This document shows, in pieces, positions 41,751 to 52,877 of a stretch of 64,000 bases of DNA. Under the pieces are notes generated by a model that saw nothing but the letters and a program-made list of their open reading frames with translations, was not told the origin of the DNA and made no database searches. The DNA is taken from assembly GCA_922989275.2 (NCBI GenBank), contig OV277856.1, positions 85,269,038 to 85,333,037 of the forward strand, read 5' to 3'. The position numbers were made by a program, and so were the translations under genes. How positions within the stretch are numbered: the stretch's first letter is position 1; every line of letters starts with the position of its first letter. This DNA is from Gari tellinella (Eukaryota > Mollusca > Bivalvia > Cardiida > Psammobiidae).

Positions 41751-42927
41751 TTTCACATTCGGACAAATTACTGCGAGATTTGAACGATGCAATTTTTAGA
41801 TGATTACAACTAGTGCACAGTGTCCTTATTATTAGGATTTTAAACGGTACGCGGTCTTGACATAATTATAAACTATTACATTTTCCTTACTTTCATACTG
41901 TCCAACGTGTTTTATGATACTGTGTATTTCAGTTTATGGTGTTAACGTTTTTATGGCCTAGTGTGTTATTACGCGAGTTATCAGTTTTATTGCTTTTGGG
42001 TGTAGAATCAAATTCCGACTTAGATAAAACAAACTCGTTTTTGCTTCTTTGAATTGACTTCAAACAGAAATTAACGCGTAACCAGCGAGTAATAACTTGC
42101 AAACAATTGGTATTTAACAGATAAATATATAATCCGTTACTCGGGGTCTACAATCTGGAATTGTTCTTTAAAACTCCTAAGACTGAATGTGTAAACAATT
42201 TTGAGTAATGTCGCTAACCGCACGTTGCAGATGACGATGGCAAAGCGAGAAAAGACATATAACTACATTTAGATCTAAAATAAACATGATACCTTATGGA
42301 TTTACATGGAAACAAATTCCGAACAAGGGATCTTGCATCTTTCAAACGATGTAAGGGTGAAAACCTCATGATTAATTTGGCGCCAAAATGGTTAAAAATA
42401 ATTCTAAAATGTGTAAAATTTTGTCATTTTTAACTTTATTACAACGTTTTTTTTGTTTAAAGGGGAAACCATAACATTTTAATTTTATTTATTCATTTAG
42501 CGTGCTTGAATTCAGAATATCGTTATTGCCTATTAAAACAAAGAAATAGGACAACATTCCATAATAAAACCGTCGCCCGAGGAGACCTGATTCATTGGTC
42601 GAGCTTGATCGCAAATATCATTAACAAACCTGTTATTTCTCTAAAGAATCATTTTCAATCTCGAGAGAAATTGCTTTCATTTGGTTTCTGTAGCTGAGGC
42701 TGATTCATAGTTTGTATTCAATGCTAATTTGCTAAGTATATAAATATTTAATTAATGTCTCTTTTGTACGAAGGTCAATGACGACTGTGGTAATTGAAAT
42801 CGAGAACAAAAACACAGTGTTGACACTCATATACTGTATACAGGACATCGGGTCACGTTTTATATAAAAGTACATTTCATCCCTTCAACGGCATAGTTTG
42901 TTCTGCTTAAGAATTAAGAATCTATTT
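41751..42927. other. Longest unannotated stretch (about 1.2 kb)
   Basis: AT-rich DNA with no recognised gene or repeat. A 63-codon frame at 42506-42697 has no motif. Confidence 0.4.
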
Positions 42928-43008
42928 AACCTTTTACCCGTAGCCTGTTTCTCGTTTTAACACATGTGACTACTTGAAGCAGGTTGAAAATAAAACAGAA
43001 TGCGCTCT
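42928..43008 (+). repeat. Family A 5' fragment
   Basis: CCTTTTACCCGTAGCCTGTTTC...GTGACTACTTGAAGCAGGTTG, truncated after GAATGCGC. Confidence 0.55.
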
Positions 43009-43072
43009 AGGATCTTCTAATAAATGTGTGAAGTACATGTGGCGTGCCTCAAATGTACCATTCCTTCCTTTA

Positions 43073-43272
43073 TTAACCCCTGAGACTTCTAATGGACACT
43101 TCCATTTTCAAATTAAGTCTAGTCCAATGTTACCTAATTAGGGTTGGAGTTTAGAAATGTATGCAAAATGTTAAACTTACAAATAGTCTACACTGTTTTT
43201 TATAAGACAAGTATACCTATAACAGGTAGACTGCTTTTGACGAGTAAATTCGTCACTAGGGTTGAATGTGTT
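43073..43272 (+). repeat. Family R element, copy 4
   Basis: TTAACCCCTGAGACTTCTAATGG, TACAAATAGTCTACACTG, ACAGGTAGACTGC, CGTCACTAGGGTTGAATGTG. The core arms are mostly lost. Confidence 0.55.
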
Positions 43273-43399
43273 CACGTTTAGCATAATACGGTTTTGTCGT
43301 GTGTATGTCTGCACTGACATTCAGAGAATTGAAGCTGCACTTTTAGACCAGATTGGTGTCTCATCTGGATCCAAACTGTTGACAACAATATAACAAATT
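43273..43399. repeat. Type-I core remnant
   Basis: GACCAGATTGGTGTCTCATCTGGATCC...AAACTGTTG near 43348-43385. Confidence 0.4.
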
Positions 43400-43767
43400 C
43401 GCTCATAGTGTGCACAAGGTTTCTCTCACGTGTGGATTCCATGGAATATTTATCGATATCAAAGGTACTTTATATGAGCTCGCTTGATACAAAGCGATAG
43501 TTTGTCAGGTATTGTTCATTTTCAAATTATAACTATGCAGTCTAAAGTAGCGCCTACACAGTAAAAGACGGGAGGTTCGGAAGCGCTTGAAAAGACAGAA
43601 ATTTACGTTTTTAGTAATCAAATGATATAGTCGAGCTTCTATGCAAATGTCAAAATATATACAAATATTTTGAATTTTTGGAACGAGTTTAAGAAAGGGG
43701 AACTTGTTTTATCATTTGGAAAGAATATTCAACACAGATACCATTTAACAGCCGCACGTGAGTTTTT
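43400..43767. other. Unannotated spacer
   Basis: No recognised feature. Confidence 0.4.
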
Positions 43768-44080
43768 ACATGCCGTATGTAAGTGTATGTTAACGTTGTG
43801 CATAGATATGAAATATGTATGTTTATAATTGTGTCTACATGTACTTTCATTTTAATTTCATTAACTTTTTATTAAAAGTTTTATTAATTAGAAATTTTAA
43901 TTTCGATGACGTATGTAAAGGTCTGTAAACGTACTTGAACGATATGATATTGTATGAGTATAATATCTTCTGATTTCATTTTATTTTCATTAACATTATA
44001 AAGACACTTTAATTGCGATGACGTATGTTAAGGTATGTAAACCGACATGCTATTGTATGTTTATAGGTCGTCTACTTCCA
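43768..44080. repeat. Diverged tandem repeat (period about 113-137 bp)
   Basis: CATGCCGTATGTAAGTGTATG, GATGACGTATGTAAAGGTCTG (near 43905) and GATGACGTATGTTAAGGTATG (near 44018) begin three similar units. Confidence 0.5.
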
Positions 44081-44082
44081 CT

Positions 44083-44283
44083 TTAATATACTTATAGCCT
44101 GTCGATCGTGATTTGAAAAGTATTTGCTAATAGTTTGGATCAAGATTAGACACTGTACAACGTCCAGTCGGATCTGGACCAAAACTCTTTGACATCCGTC
44201 TCTAAGTTTCTTTTAAAATGTATGAACTATATTTTGCAGACGCCAATTTCAAAACAAACGCCATGACGTCATGATAAGGGTTA
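44083..44283 (+). repeat. Family E MITE, decayed
   Basis: TTATAGCCTGTCGATCGTG, core TAATAGTTTGGATCAAGATTAG...GATCTGGACCAAAACTCTTTG, GCAGACGCC, and CATGATAAGGGTTAT. Confidence 0.65.
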
Positions 44284-44299
44284 TCTATATAATTAGTAG

Positions 44300-44589
44300 A
44301 TCAGATTTGCCTGAAGAAACAGCGTTATACGTGTCAAACTAACAGTTTTGGTCCTGATCAGAGACCGATATACTCGGCGTCTAATCTTAACTCTTTGCAC
44401 GCTAGCGGTGGATATATCTGTCACAGTGATTACCTTTGCAAACAGTTTGGATACGCGGCGTCTCATCAGGATCCAAACTGTTTGCATTCTGACCATGTTT
44501 TGAAAAGAAATTTAGAAAATATGTTTTTGGAACAATAGCAGACGACAATTGTTGCAGACGAAACAAATTACCCAGCATGCAAAGAGTTA
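44300..44589 (+). repeat. F-type fragment followed by family E MITE
   Basis: The fragment 44327-44396 (AACAGTTTTGGTCCTGATCAG...CTCGGCGTCTAATC) ends at TTAACTCTTTGCACGCTAGC, the start of an E copy (44397-44589). The E core (TTTGCAAACAGTTTGGATAC...CATCAGGATCCAAACTGTTTGC) lacks most of its left inner arm. Confidence 0.6.
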
Positions 44590-44867
44590 CTACAATCTAT
44601 GTACAAACGCTGCTGCAGTTGGGTCAACGCAGTGACATGATTCTTTCGGCGCCAAATAAATAGTGTGGTGTTTAATCTTTCACCGCCTCATTGTTGTCTG
44701 CTTCAAAATTATTTTCTACAATGTCATTTAAATGATAGGTTACGGTACCCCTTAGATGAAATAGATTAATCCAATATAGAAACATAATAGAATCCACTAG
44801 GGGCAAATGTGTCGAACATATCTGAAAGTCTCGACAATACAATCATTCACATTAACATACAGTAAAA

Positions 44868-44979
44868 CCTCTCTATTACGACCACACAATTTAATTTGTT
44901 AATTATTGGGTGTTTAAGGCAGGTGACTACAATCGGTTAGCCTTCGTTTTAGTGGTCGTAATAGAGAGATGTTAATGTA
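44868..44979. repeat. Family D element, short form (TA-type ends)
   Basis: TACAGTAAAACCTCTCTATTACG and CGTAATAGAGAGATGTTAATGTA. Inside only GGCAGGTGACTAC remains of the hairpin. CAGTAAAACC-type ends with TA are typical of Tc1/mariner relatives (inference). Confidence 0.65.
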
Positions 44980-45653
44980 CATTGGTGATGATGAACCCAG
45001 CTTATAGTAGGAAAGATGAAAAAACAGAATATAACTTTGCTTTGCTGTTAGCTTAGGCTAACGGGTATCCCCATGGTTCCATGATTAAGGTCCGTGTCGT
45101 ACCCGTGTCCAGTCACTTTATATCCGCAACGGATGCTATTCAATAATGCGTGAAATCGAACATAATTATTAGTCGTTTCAAAGAGATTCGAAATATTGAC
45201 AATTTCAATGATTTTTCTCTGACAATTTTCTTAAAATAAGTTTACTTGATGACCTATCACGGCACGTTTTCTCGGTCAGTTGCATCCGCAATCTGTCCGT
45301 TTGCGAAACGTCAGGGGGACGGAGTGGACGTATGGAATAGACCTAAAAATCGCGGACACGGACGCGGACGCGGATCACGCATCACGGAAATATGGAATTG
45401 CGGACTTATTTAAGTTTAGGCAGCAAACTGTCTACTTTTAGGGTACCGTGTCTTTTGTGCATCGTTAAAATATTTTTTGATTTACCTGCACCTTTTGTCT
45501 GAACATATAATCAGGTTTACTCAGTGTCTCATCTTGATTCCAAAAAGCAATGGTTATCATAAATACCGAAAACCGAGTCACAGCGGTGGTCGCCGTAGAG
45601 TGACAATACAGTTACATCCCTGTATAACGACCCTTACATTTGCTACAGTGGAG
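44980..45653. other. Unannotated spacer
   Basis: Contains a short CGGACG-type reiteration (about 45343-45375). No gene or clear repeat. Confidence 0.4.
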
Positions 45654-45893
45654 AATCTGTTATTCTTTCCCGTTTAAACGCAAACGTACGCAAACGCAAA
45701 GCACTAAAACGTAGAAAAGAACAACTTTTGGACAATTCTGATATTTCATGTTTATCTTGGTGGCAAACAGTTTGGAGCCTGATCAGACGCCGGGTTACCC
45801 GGCGTCTGATCTGGCTCCAAACTGTTTGCACTGCAAATAATAGTTTTAGCGTAAACGCGTTTATTGGGAAAGAATAACAGATTCTCCACTGTA
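45654..45893 (+). repeat. Family H MITE (240 bp), empty-site reference
   Basis: TACAGTGGAGAATCTGTTAT to AATAACAGATTCTCCACTGTA. It contains the uninterrupted CCCGTTTAAACGC that is the target used at 5247. Stem tip GCCGGGTTACCCGGC. Confidence 0.9.
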
Positions 45894-45904
45894 ACTATTA
45901 CTTC

Positions 45905-45975
45905 TTGACTGGTTAAAGCTCCAAACTGTTTGCTAGGGATATACTAGTTTTAGCGTGAAAGTATTTATTTGGAAA
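45905..45975 (+). repeat. H-like 3' remnant joined to the LINE
   Basis: GCTCCAAACTGTTTGCTAGG, AGTTTTAGCGTGAAAGTATTTAT and TTGGAAAGA resemble the right half of H and run straight into the LINE frame at 45976. Confidence 0.5.
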
Positions 45976-48823
45976 GATGTAGAACCAAACCCGGGCCCAG
46001 AATCAGTCACAGAAAAAAATTGTTTTTCAATATTACATCGAAATATTAGAAGTATAAGAAACAAACTCGAATACATAAATGACTTTCTGCTTGACTTTGA
46101 CATCCTCTGTTTTACGGAAACACACACTTAACACACGATATTTCTAACCAAACTGTAAACCTCCCACACTTTGATTGCCTATTTCGAAAAGAGAACACAA
46201 ACCACAGTGGCGGCTTTTGTTTACACATCTTCGCTTTTTAGACCTAAACGTTTGCTTGAACTAGAACAGTATTTACAAGAGTCTTTATGTATTGAAGTTA
46301 AAGATAAAAATCAAAGTTTTATTATTTGTACAGTTTATAGACAACCAAACTAAAGAGTCGAATTTGGGGAACGTTTAAACATATTCATTGAAAAGGCATT
46401 TGATTTTTCTAATGATATTATCTTAGTAGGAGATGTAAATGAAGATCAACTCGATCTCTTAAATCATAAACTTAAAGACATTCTTTTAATTAATCAAATG
46501 ACAAATGTGATCACTGAACCAACACGCGTTATTGACACGACAAGCACCCTCATAGACCCTATAGCTATTTCTGACAATATAACGTATTTAAATGCAGGAA
46601 CTCACGAAACGCCCAAAACAGTAAGTGATCATTTTGGTAACTATATTTATGTTAAAAGTGACCTGAACGAAAAATCACCGTTTAAACGAATGATCTGGAA
46701 TTATAAACGCACTGATTTTATTCTTCTTAACCATTTAATTCAAACAACAGACTGGTCCTTTCTCCGACTCGGGACGGTTGATGAGGCAACCAAACAGTTT
46801 ACACAAAAATTCGTTGAACTTGCGAAGATATGCATTCCAACAAGTCAAGTGACGATTAGACCAAACGACAAACCCTGGTACAATTCCGACATTCGTAAAA
46901 TCTCCAGAAAACGTGACAGACAGAAAAAATAGGACTACGTACAAACAAACCGACTGACTGGAATAAATACAAGATACTTAGAAATAAGGTTAATAATATG
47001 AAAAAAATTGCTAAAGTTCTTTTCTTTAACAATTTAGAATTTACGTTAAAAGATTTAAATCCAAACAATCCAATGCTTTATTGGAAAATGGTAAAAATTC
47101 TTGTAAAAGAGAATTCTATTAAAAACGAAACCATAAATATTCTACAAGATCCTAATGGTATGAATACCTACTACTCTTCTGATGAAGACAAGGCAAACAT
47201 TTTAAACGAATACTTCTGCTCTATATCAACTGTAGATGACTCACATATTTCACTTCCACATTTTTCACTTCATACAGAATCAATACTTAGAGATGTAACC
47301 ATTTTTAAATATTTGTATAATTACCTACATGATAATAAAATGATCTACAAATATCAGTCAGGTTTTTTACCCGGTCATTCAACAGTTTACCAACTCGCTG
47401 ATATTTATAATCAAATCTGTATGGGGTTTGACAAACGCCAATCAACGTGTATGGTTTTCTGTGACATATCCAAAGCATTTGACAGGGTTTGTCATAATGG
47501 GTTGCTTTTTAAATTAAGACAAAATGGAATATCTGGGAAAATACTAAATTGGATTCAAGAATATTTATACAATCGTAATCAGAGAGATTTCGTTGGTTCT
47601 TCTTTCTCCAGCACTAAAGTTATAAACGCTGGTGTACCCCAAGGGTCTGTGCTCGGTCCTTTACTTTTTTTTCTTATTTACGTTAATGATATCGCCGAGT
47701 CTTTCCTTAGTGCAACACGGCTTTTTGCTGATGATAGCTCTCTTGCAGTTTCTTCGTCAACTGTAAAAGATATTGAAACCGTCTTAAACTCCGATTTGGA
47801 AAATCTTTTGTCATGGTCGAAACAATGGCTGGTAAATTTTAACCCTAGTAAACCTGAAGTAGTACTCTTTTCCTTAGCACATGTTGATAGACCAACACTC
47901 ATTTTTGCTGATACAGTATTGCAATTTAACATCTTGGTGTTACTTTTAGCGAAGATGGTAGTTGGCATAAACACATTTCAAACTTGATCGCCTCGGCCTC
48001 TAAAATACTAGGTTCGATGAAAGCTCTTAAATTTAAACTTAATCGCGAATCTTTAAACATAATATATTTATCTTATCTCAGACCAACTATAGAATACGCA
48101 TCTATAGTCTGGGATAACTGTACACTCCAGGAACAAGAAAGTATTGAAAAATTACAATACGAGGCAGCAAGAGTTGTAATGGGTCTCACCCGTTCGGTTT
48201 CAATAAAAGAAGTGGGTTGGATGTCACTTTTAGATAGGCGAAAAATGCAAAAATATATACTTACTTTTAAACAAAAATACGGGCTACTCCCAGACTACCT
48301 AAATGAACTTTTCCCTCACACAGTTGATCAAGCAACGATCTATAATCTTAGATCTAGAGAACATTTCGTTACTCCTATCCGTCGAACAGAAATATATAGC
48401 AGATCCACGTTACCGTCTTCGATTAAGCTATGGAACGAACTAGATCAGGATCTTCGAAACATCACTTCTCTAGGGGCTTTCAAGTCTGCTATTTCCAATT
48501 TATTTGCACGACAGACTGTACCTAAATTTTATTTAAGTGGCTCACGTTTTTACTCTGGCCACCATGCTCGAATAAGAAATAATTGTAGTAATTTACACCA
48601 TGATCTTTATAATAACCACTTGCGTGATAATCCAATATGTAGTTATGGCGATGACCACGAACATGCTGAACATTTCATTTTTAGATGTAAACTTTTTAAT
48701 GACCAAAGGATTCAGCTGTTTCGAAACACACGTAAATTTCTGCCTCTTAGCACTAAAAAGGTGTTGTTTGGTATTGATGAACTAACGTTGGAAGAAAATG
48801 AATTTTTGTTTATTGAAATTTAA
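45976..48823 (+). pseudogene. Jockey/CR1-like LINE: 2A-like motif, endonuclease and reverse transcriptase, broken
   Basis: Non-LTR retrotransposon polyprotein in several frames. It opens with DVEPNPGP, a match to the 2A-type D-x-E-x-N-P-G-P motif, then LHRNIRSIRNKLEYIND and DILCFTETHT (apurinic endonuclease start). ICTVYRQP, IILVGDVNED and SDHFGNY (46300-46660) are later endonuclease blocks. Reverse transcriptase follows: QSGFLPGHSTVYQLADIY, CDISKAFDRVCHNGLLF (catalytic Asp), GVPQGSVLGPLLFF, LFADDSSL. The C-terminus (47984-48823) has a CSYGDDHEHAEHFIFRC zinc-knuckle-like end. Stops (46351, 46932) and frameshifts (near 46130, 46230, 47930) break it, and an internal deletion near 47290 removes the first RT blocks. 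The 5' end abuts an H-like remnant. It is inactive; the tail beyond 48823 is not defined. Confidence 0.85.
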
Positions 48824-49321
48824 AGGTTTATTAAGTCCACACAACGATTTAGCAGTTAATTCTTTACATGTGCAAACTTCTGTATTTCAGTTTACTTATC
48901 GATACTAATAGTTTTGAGAACAGAGACCCCATGTTTATTTTAATGCTATTTGACGAATGCCTTTGTTAATGGTTTGAATAAAAGTGAGTCTGGGTGGGGA
49001 TCCTGGGAACAAAATGCAGAGTTGAGAATGAGAGAAAAATTGTCAGCAATTTATCTCGTTTTTTTCGTTTTTTTCCTATTTTACAGTTACCTTATAATTT
49101 ATTCTTATATAATTTTATTTTCAAACAAATGTTTCAATTCAACGAAGCTCCTTTCTATCATTGTCTCCATTTCGAATTTCCTTTTTACTAATTGAAGACA
49201 GAATATCGAAAGAAATTAACATTTATATTGTTTACCGACATGTTTGTGACAGTATGGGAAGGGCCGAATCTTATGTTGCAATAACTTGTGGCCCAACCAT
49301 TTTGTTTATATTAAACAAATT
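48824..49321. other. Possible LINE 3' untranslated region and spacer
   Basis: No protein or known repeat. A poly-T-rich stretch lies near 49050-49080. Some may be the 3' tail of the LINE, but no A-tail or target duplication was located. Confidence 0.35.
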
Positions 49322-49480
49322 ACATGATGCTTGTTTTATTTCTAAAGTTTAGAAATGTAGGCATTTGAGTTAAAGAATCCATATGAGACTCAAATACTTT
49401 GGATTCTGATCAGACGCCACGTTACATGCGGTCTGGCATTGAACTGTTTGCAAATGCTATGTTGTAAAGCCCGGCATTGA
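49322..49480 (+). repeat. Family C-like remnant
   Basis: GATGCTTGTTTTATTTCTAAAG, CTTTGGATTCTGATCAGACGCC...GGTCTGGCATTGAACTGTTTGC, and CCCGGCATTGAAG. Confidence 0.5.
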
Positions 49481-49707
49481 AGTTATTAATTGCGCTTAAT
49501 CGCAACTTATTTATATATACATGCATTAAACATGTCTCACCATTGTTTAGAGAGGACATTATCCGGACTTACTTCGCAGAAAGACCAGCTGGAGAAAGTT
49601 GGCTGATATCAGCAAACCTATCGTTTGCTAAGTACAAAGGAGAAGACGTTAACATTTCCCAAACGACGCGTTTGTGGCAAAACAATACAAAAGTGCTTGT
49701 TTTTCTA

Positions 49708-49780
49708 TTGAAAACAGTTTGGAGTCAGATCAGTTGCCGAGTAACAAGGCATGTGATCCGGTGCCAGACTGTTTGCCACC
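49708..49780. repeat. H-type core remnant
   Basis: GAAAACAGTTTGGAGTCAGATC...GAGTAACAAGGC...GTGCCAGACTGTTTGCCACC. Confidence 0.5.
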
Positions 49781-49915
49781 CAAATTTAAATGAATAGTCA
49801 AATTTGTTGTCAAAAAGTTGTCAATGTGTACATTATTTTAGCTTTTTGTTTGCGTTTAATTGGAAATAGTAATGTCTTTTCCATCAGCAAATCAGCAAAC
49901 CTTTGATCTGTTAAG

Positions 49916-50165
49916 TACAGTTGAGAATCTGTTATTCTTTCCCGTTTAAACGCAAACGTACGCAAACGCAAAGCACTAAAACGTAGAAAAGAACAACTTT
50001 TGGACCATTCTGATAATTCATGTTTATCTTGGTGGCAAACAGTTTGGAGCCTGATCAGACGCCGGGTTACCCGGCGTCTGATCTGGCTCCAAACTGTTTG
50101 CACTGCAAATAATAGTTTTAGCGTAAACGCGTTTATTGGGAAAGAATAACAGATTCTCCACTGTA
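49916..50165 (+). repeat. Family H MITE (250 bp) upstream of receptor 3
   Basis: TACAGTTGAGAATCTGTTAT to AATAACAGATTCTCCACTGTA. It ends 368 bp before the start codon at 50534. Stem tip GCCGGGTTACCCGGC. Confidence 0.85.
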
Positions 50166-50517
50166 CAAATGTGTTTGCATTTGCCAACTGTTTAGAGCAG
50201 ATCAGAGTCTGATAAAATATTTGAATATTTTCATTTGGAAAAAACGGGCACACGATCTGAACTTATAAAAGTTATCATTCCATGATAAGCTTTATAGCAG
50301 AATGTAACTATAGATCTTTATTGCAATTAGACAGGAATGTTCCGCTTTAGCTTCATTCTGTTTTTAGCTATTAACTATATTAACACTATGAGTGAGTCTT
50401 AAGAAATAGGTGAAAGTTTCCGTAACTGGGTTTGTTATAAACTTACGATGCAACACGCTTTTTTGTTGAAATGATGATTACACATGAACTTAACTGTTCA
50501 CGATTTTATATTTACAG
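50166..50517. other. 5' flank of receptor 3 with acceptor-like site
   Basis: TTTTATATTTACAG ends at 50517, 16 bp before the ATG at 50534. This resembles a 3' splice site, so the first exon may lie upstream. No other feature. Confidence 0.4.
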
Positions 50518-50533
50518 CTCAACAACAGCCACG

Positions 50534-51826
50534 ATGTTATACTTTGTAAGCCTGGTTGTGTTCTTCGTCACGACAAATGTGTGCAATGGAGCCGTGCCCT
50601 CAGAGTATCAAACTATATACACCGATATATTCGCAAACTACAACAAGAGGCTTCCACCCGTTGTTCTTACTGGGGACATTTCCTACACAGAGCTACAAGC
50701 TGAACTCATCAGTATTAACAATTTCGTTGGTATTTCTGGTGAACTATCCCTTACTCTTAGGCTACAGTTGATCTGGGATGAAAAAAGAATCTTATGGAAT
50801 CCGTTAGATTACAAAAATGTAACGTCATTGACAGTGTCCCCTGATGATATATGGCACCCACAGATATTCATACGCCAGTCAGCAGATTATATCATTGATC
50901 TTTGCAACACATCATTGTTTATGACACTAGATTACAACAGCACTGTAGAATGGAATCCAGTATCGGTCGTTAAAATCACATGCTCAATGGACGTTGCCTA
51001 CTTTCCCTTTGACAGGCAAGTGTGTACATTGACACTCGGTGGATTTTCTTATGATGTAGATGAACATATTCTTTATGCAACAACAACTACATTGGGAACG
51101 ACTTACTTTCTTCCAAACAGTCAGTGGGAGCTTGCAGAAAGCTTAATCGAAAATTCTGGTATTCAAGAGTTTTCTTTTATAAATATTAACATAACATTAG
51201 TGCGGCGGAGCAGATTCTTCGTGGTGTATATTATAATACCAATTACTTCACTAGGTGTACTGAACACTGTTGTCTTCTTCATGCCGGCCAGTTCTGGTGA
51301 ACGGAACTCAGTCGCAATAACTACCTTACTGTCATTTGTAGTATACCTAGAACTTATAAACAACATTGTCCCAGAAAACTCACAACCGATGGCGCTGATA
51401 TACTATTTTGTTTTGTTTCTTTTAATGTACAGTTCGTTCGTTATGCTGTTTTGCATTGTCTCTCTACGAATATACGATATGCACGGGGATGTTCCAAATT
51501 CAGTACAGATGCTTATGTATCGCCTCACGTTTCAGTGTTTAAGGAAAAAACAGTCTTCTTTAAAAACACCAAGATCAGTTTCAAGTTTAGAAATAGCAAC
51601 CTCGTCTCGAGAATTGAAATACGATGCTAAACATGTAGATAAGGTAAACAATTCCACTGCTGCAGAAAGTGCGACGGACATGTTTGATTCAGAAAGCATA
51701 CATGACGTAACTTGGAAACAAGTTGGCAAAACCTTCGACAGATATTGTTTTGTCTTTTTGAACATGATTTTTATCGTATTTACGGCAGTATTGTTGACAC
51801 ACCTGCAGAATAATATCTTATTATAG
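50534..51826 (+). CDS. Nicotinic acetylcholine receptor-like subunit 3 (Cys-loop channel)
   Basis: A 430-aa, single-exon cation-type ligand-gated channel subunit. MLYFVSLVVFFVTT... is a clear signal peptide and sets the start. The frame is open back to an ATG at 50471, but an acceptor-like TTTACAG lies between. Cys-loop C150-C164 contains YFPFD. Loop A is WHPQIFIR (Arg114 where Tyr is usual). Loop B reads GGFSYD, so Phe171 replaces the otherwise invariant Trp. Loop C has no Cys at all. Segments: M1 227-249, M2 256-276 (SSGER; Glu256, Leu266 at 9'), M3 285-309, M4 404-424. Sequons N95, N125, N135, N219. It is opposite in strand and about 25 kb from the other two paralogues. The aromatic-box losses argue against canonical acetylcholine binding; its ligand is unknown. 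Confidence 0.9.
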   Translation: MLYFVSLVVFFVTTNVCNGAVPSEYQTIYTDIFANYNKRLPPVVLTGDISYTELQAELISINNFVGISGELSLTLRLQLIWDEKRILWNPLDYKNVTSLTVSPDDIWHPQIFIRQSADYIIDLCNTSLFMTLDYNSTVEWNPVSVVKITCSMDVAYFPFDRQVCTLTLGGFSYDVDEHILYATTTTLGTTYFLPNSQWELAESLIENSGIQEFSFININITLVRRSRFFVVYIIIPITSLGVLNTVVFFMPASSGERNSVAITTLLSFVVYLELINNIVPENSQPMALIYYFVLFLLMYSSFVMLFCIVSLRIYDMHGDVPNSVQMLMYRLTFQCLRKKQSSLKTPRSVSSLEIATSSRELKYDAKHVDKVNNSTAAESATDMFDSESIHDVTWKQVGKTFDRYCFVFLNMIFIVFTAVLLTHLQNNILL

Positions 51827-51884
51827 TAGATGTTCGTAGCACCTGTAGCAAACAAGACCGTTTTCTATTGATTACCCGTGAAAC

Positions 51885-52238
51885 TACTGTCCTCCCTCTC
51901 TACAACAACACGAACAAAGAGACAAATAGTGTGTGTGTTGTTCGGGGAAGTTGTTAAAGGGAGGGGAAATTAAGATTTGGCTTGCATCTACACTAAGCTT
52001 GGATTCAATTCAGGCGCCGCGTACCACAGCGTCTGATCTGGATTCAAGATGTTTGTCAGTCGTCATTATAGTTTTTTCCCCAATTTCCAATAATATATCA
52101 TTTAAAGAAAAACCAGAGGACAATTTTAATAGACTTTATTGAAAGTTTTTAGACATAATCGTCTTGTTTGGTAAATAGCGGAAACCATTGTTGTAATGAA
52201 GGAATCGTTGTTATGTGGGCCGTTGTAGGGAGGGTGTA
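51885..52238 (+). repeat. Family I MITE (354 bp)
   Basis: TACTGTCCTCCCTCTCTACAAC to CGTTGTAGGGAGGGTGTA. The core CTAAGCTTGGATTCAATTCAG...GATCTGGATTCAAGATGTTTGTC is partly eroded. It starts 58 bp after the receptor 3 stop codon. Confidence 0.7.
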
Positions 52239-52877
52239 CTTCTAGACTTGTGAGTATACCATCCTACTTGTTTTCAATAACATTGTAAAACATATATTTC
52301 AAAATCCATGACGCTGCTTTTCTGCCTTAATTGTTTTACTTTTCATTTCTAATTGCAGATAGTAGAGTAACTGATGTTTACCAACATACATAATCATGGC
52401 ATTGTAGAAATGACTGAATTTGAAAAAAAAGTTTTTGTCCAAAATCCGGAATTTGTTCAGCAATAAAGTATTAGGAAACACAAATGTCACCATATTGTGA
52501 TGTGAAGATATGTTTAAAACACACTTTATTGCGCATCTTACATTTGCTATACATGTTTACCTATTTATGATATGAATACAAATACACGTAAACACACGTA
52601 TCTTAATGAATCACAGTAAAACGTGATTACGTTTAATTTGCAATAGGGGTACGTTATGGCTCCATACATCATGGAATCTGTTGTACACTATTGAATACTG
52701 ATTTTCAAATTGCATACATTTATTTTATGCATTTTAGCTTCAAGTTAATAAAATATATATTCTGCCTGTTTTTCAATCTTTTAACTCATTTTAAACCGTA
52801 CTTACAAAATATGTATGCAGTTTTATGTTTATACATTTAGTTTGTCAGTAATATCCAATGCAGTGTTCAAGGTTATT
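52239..52877. other. Unannotated spacer
   Basis: AT-rich DNA. AATAAA occurs near 52463. No gene. Confidence 0.4.

Noticed and set aside
45643..50253. Recurring peptide-like frames with QTVWSQIRRRVTRRLIRLQTV
   Set aside because: The same text appears wherever a family H hairpin is read in this frame (15195, 36641, 45643, 49810, 57002). It is a translated palindrome, not a conserved protein.
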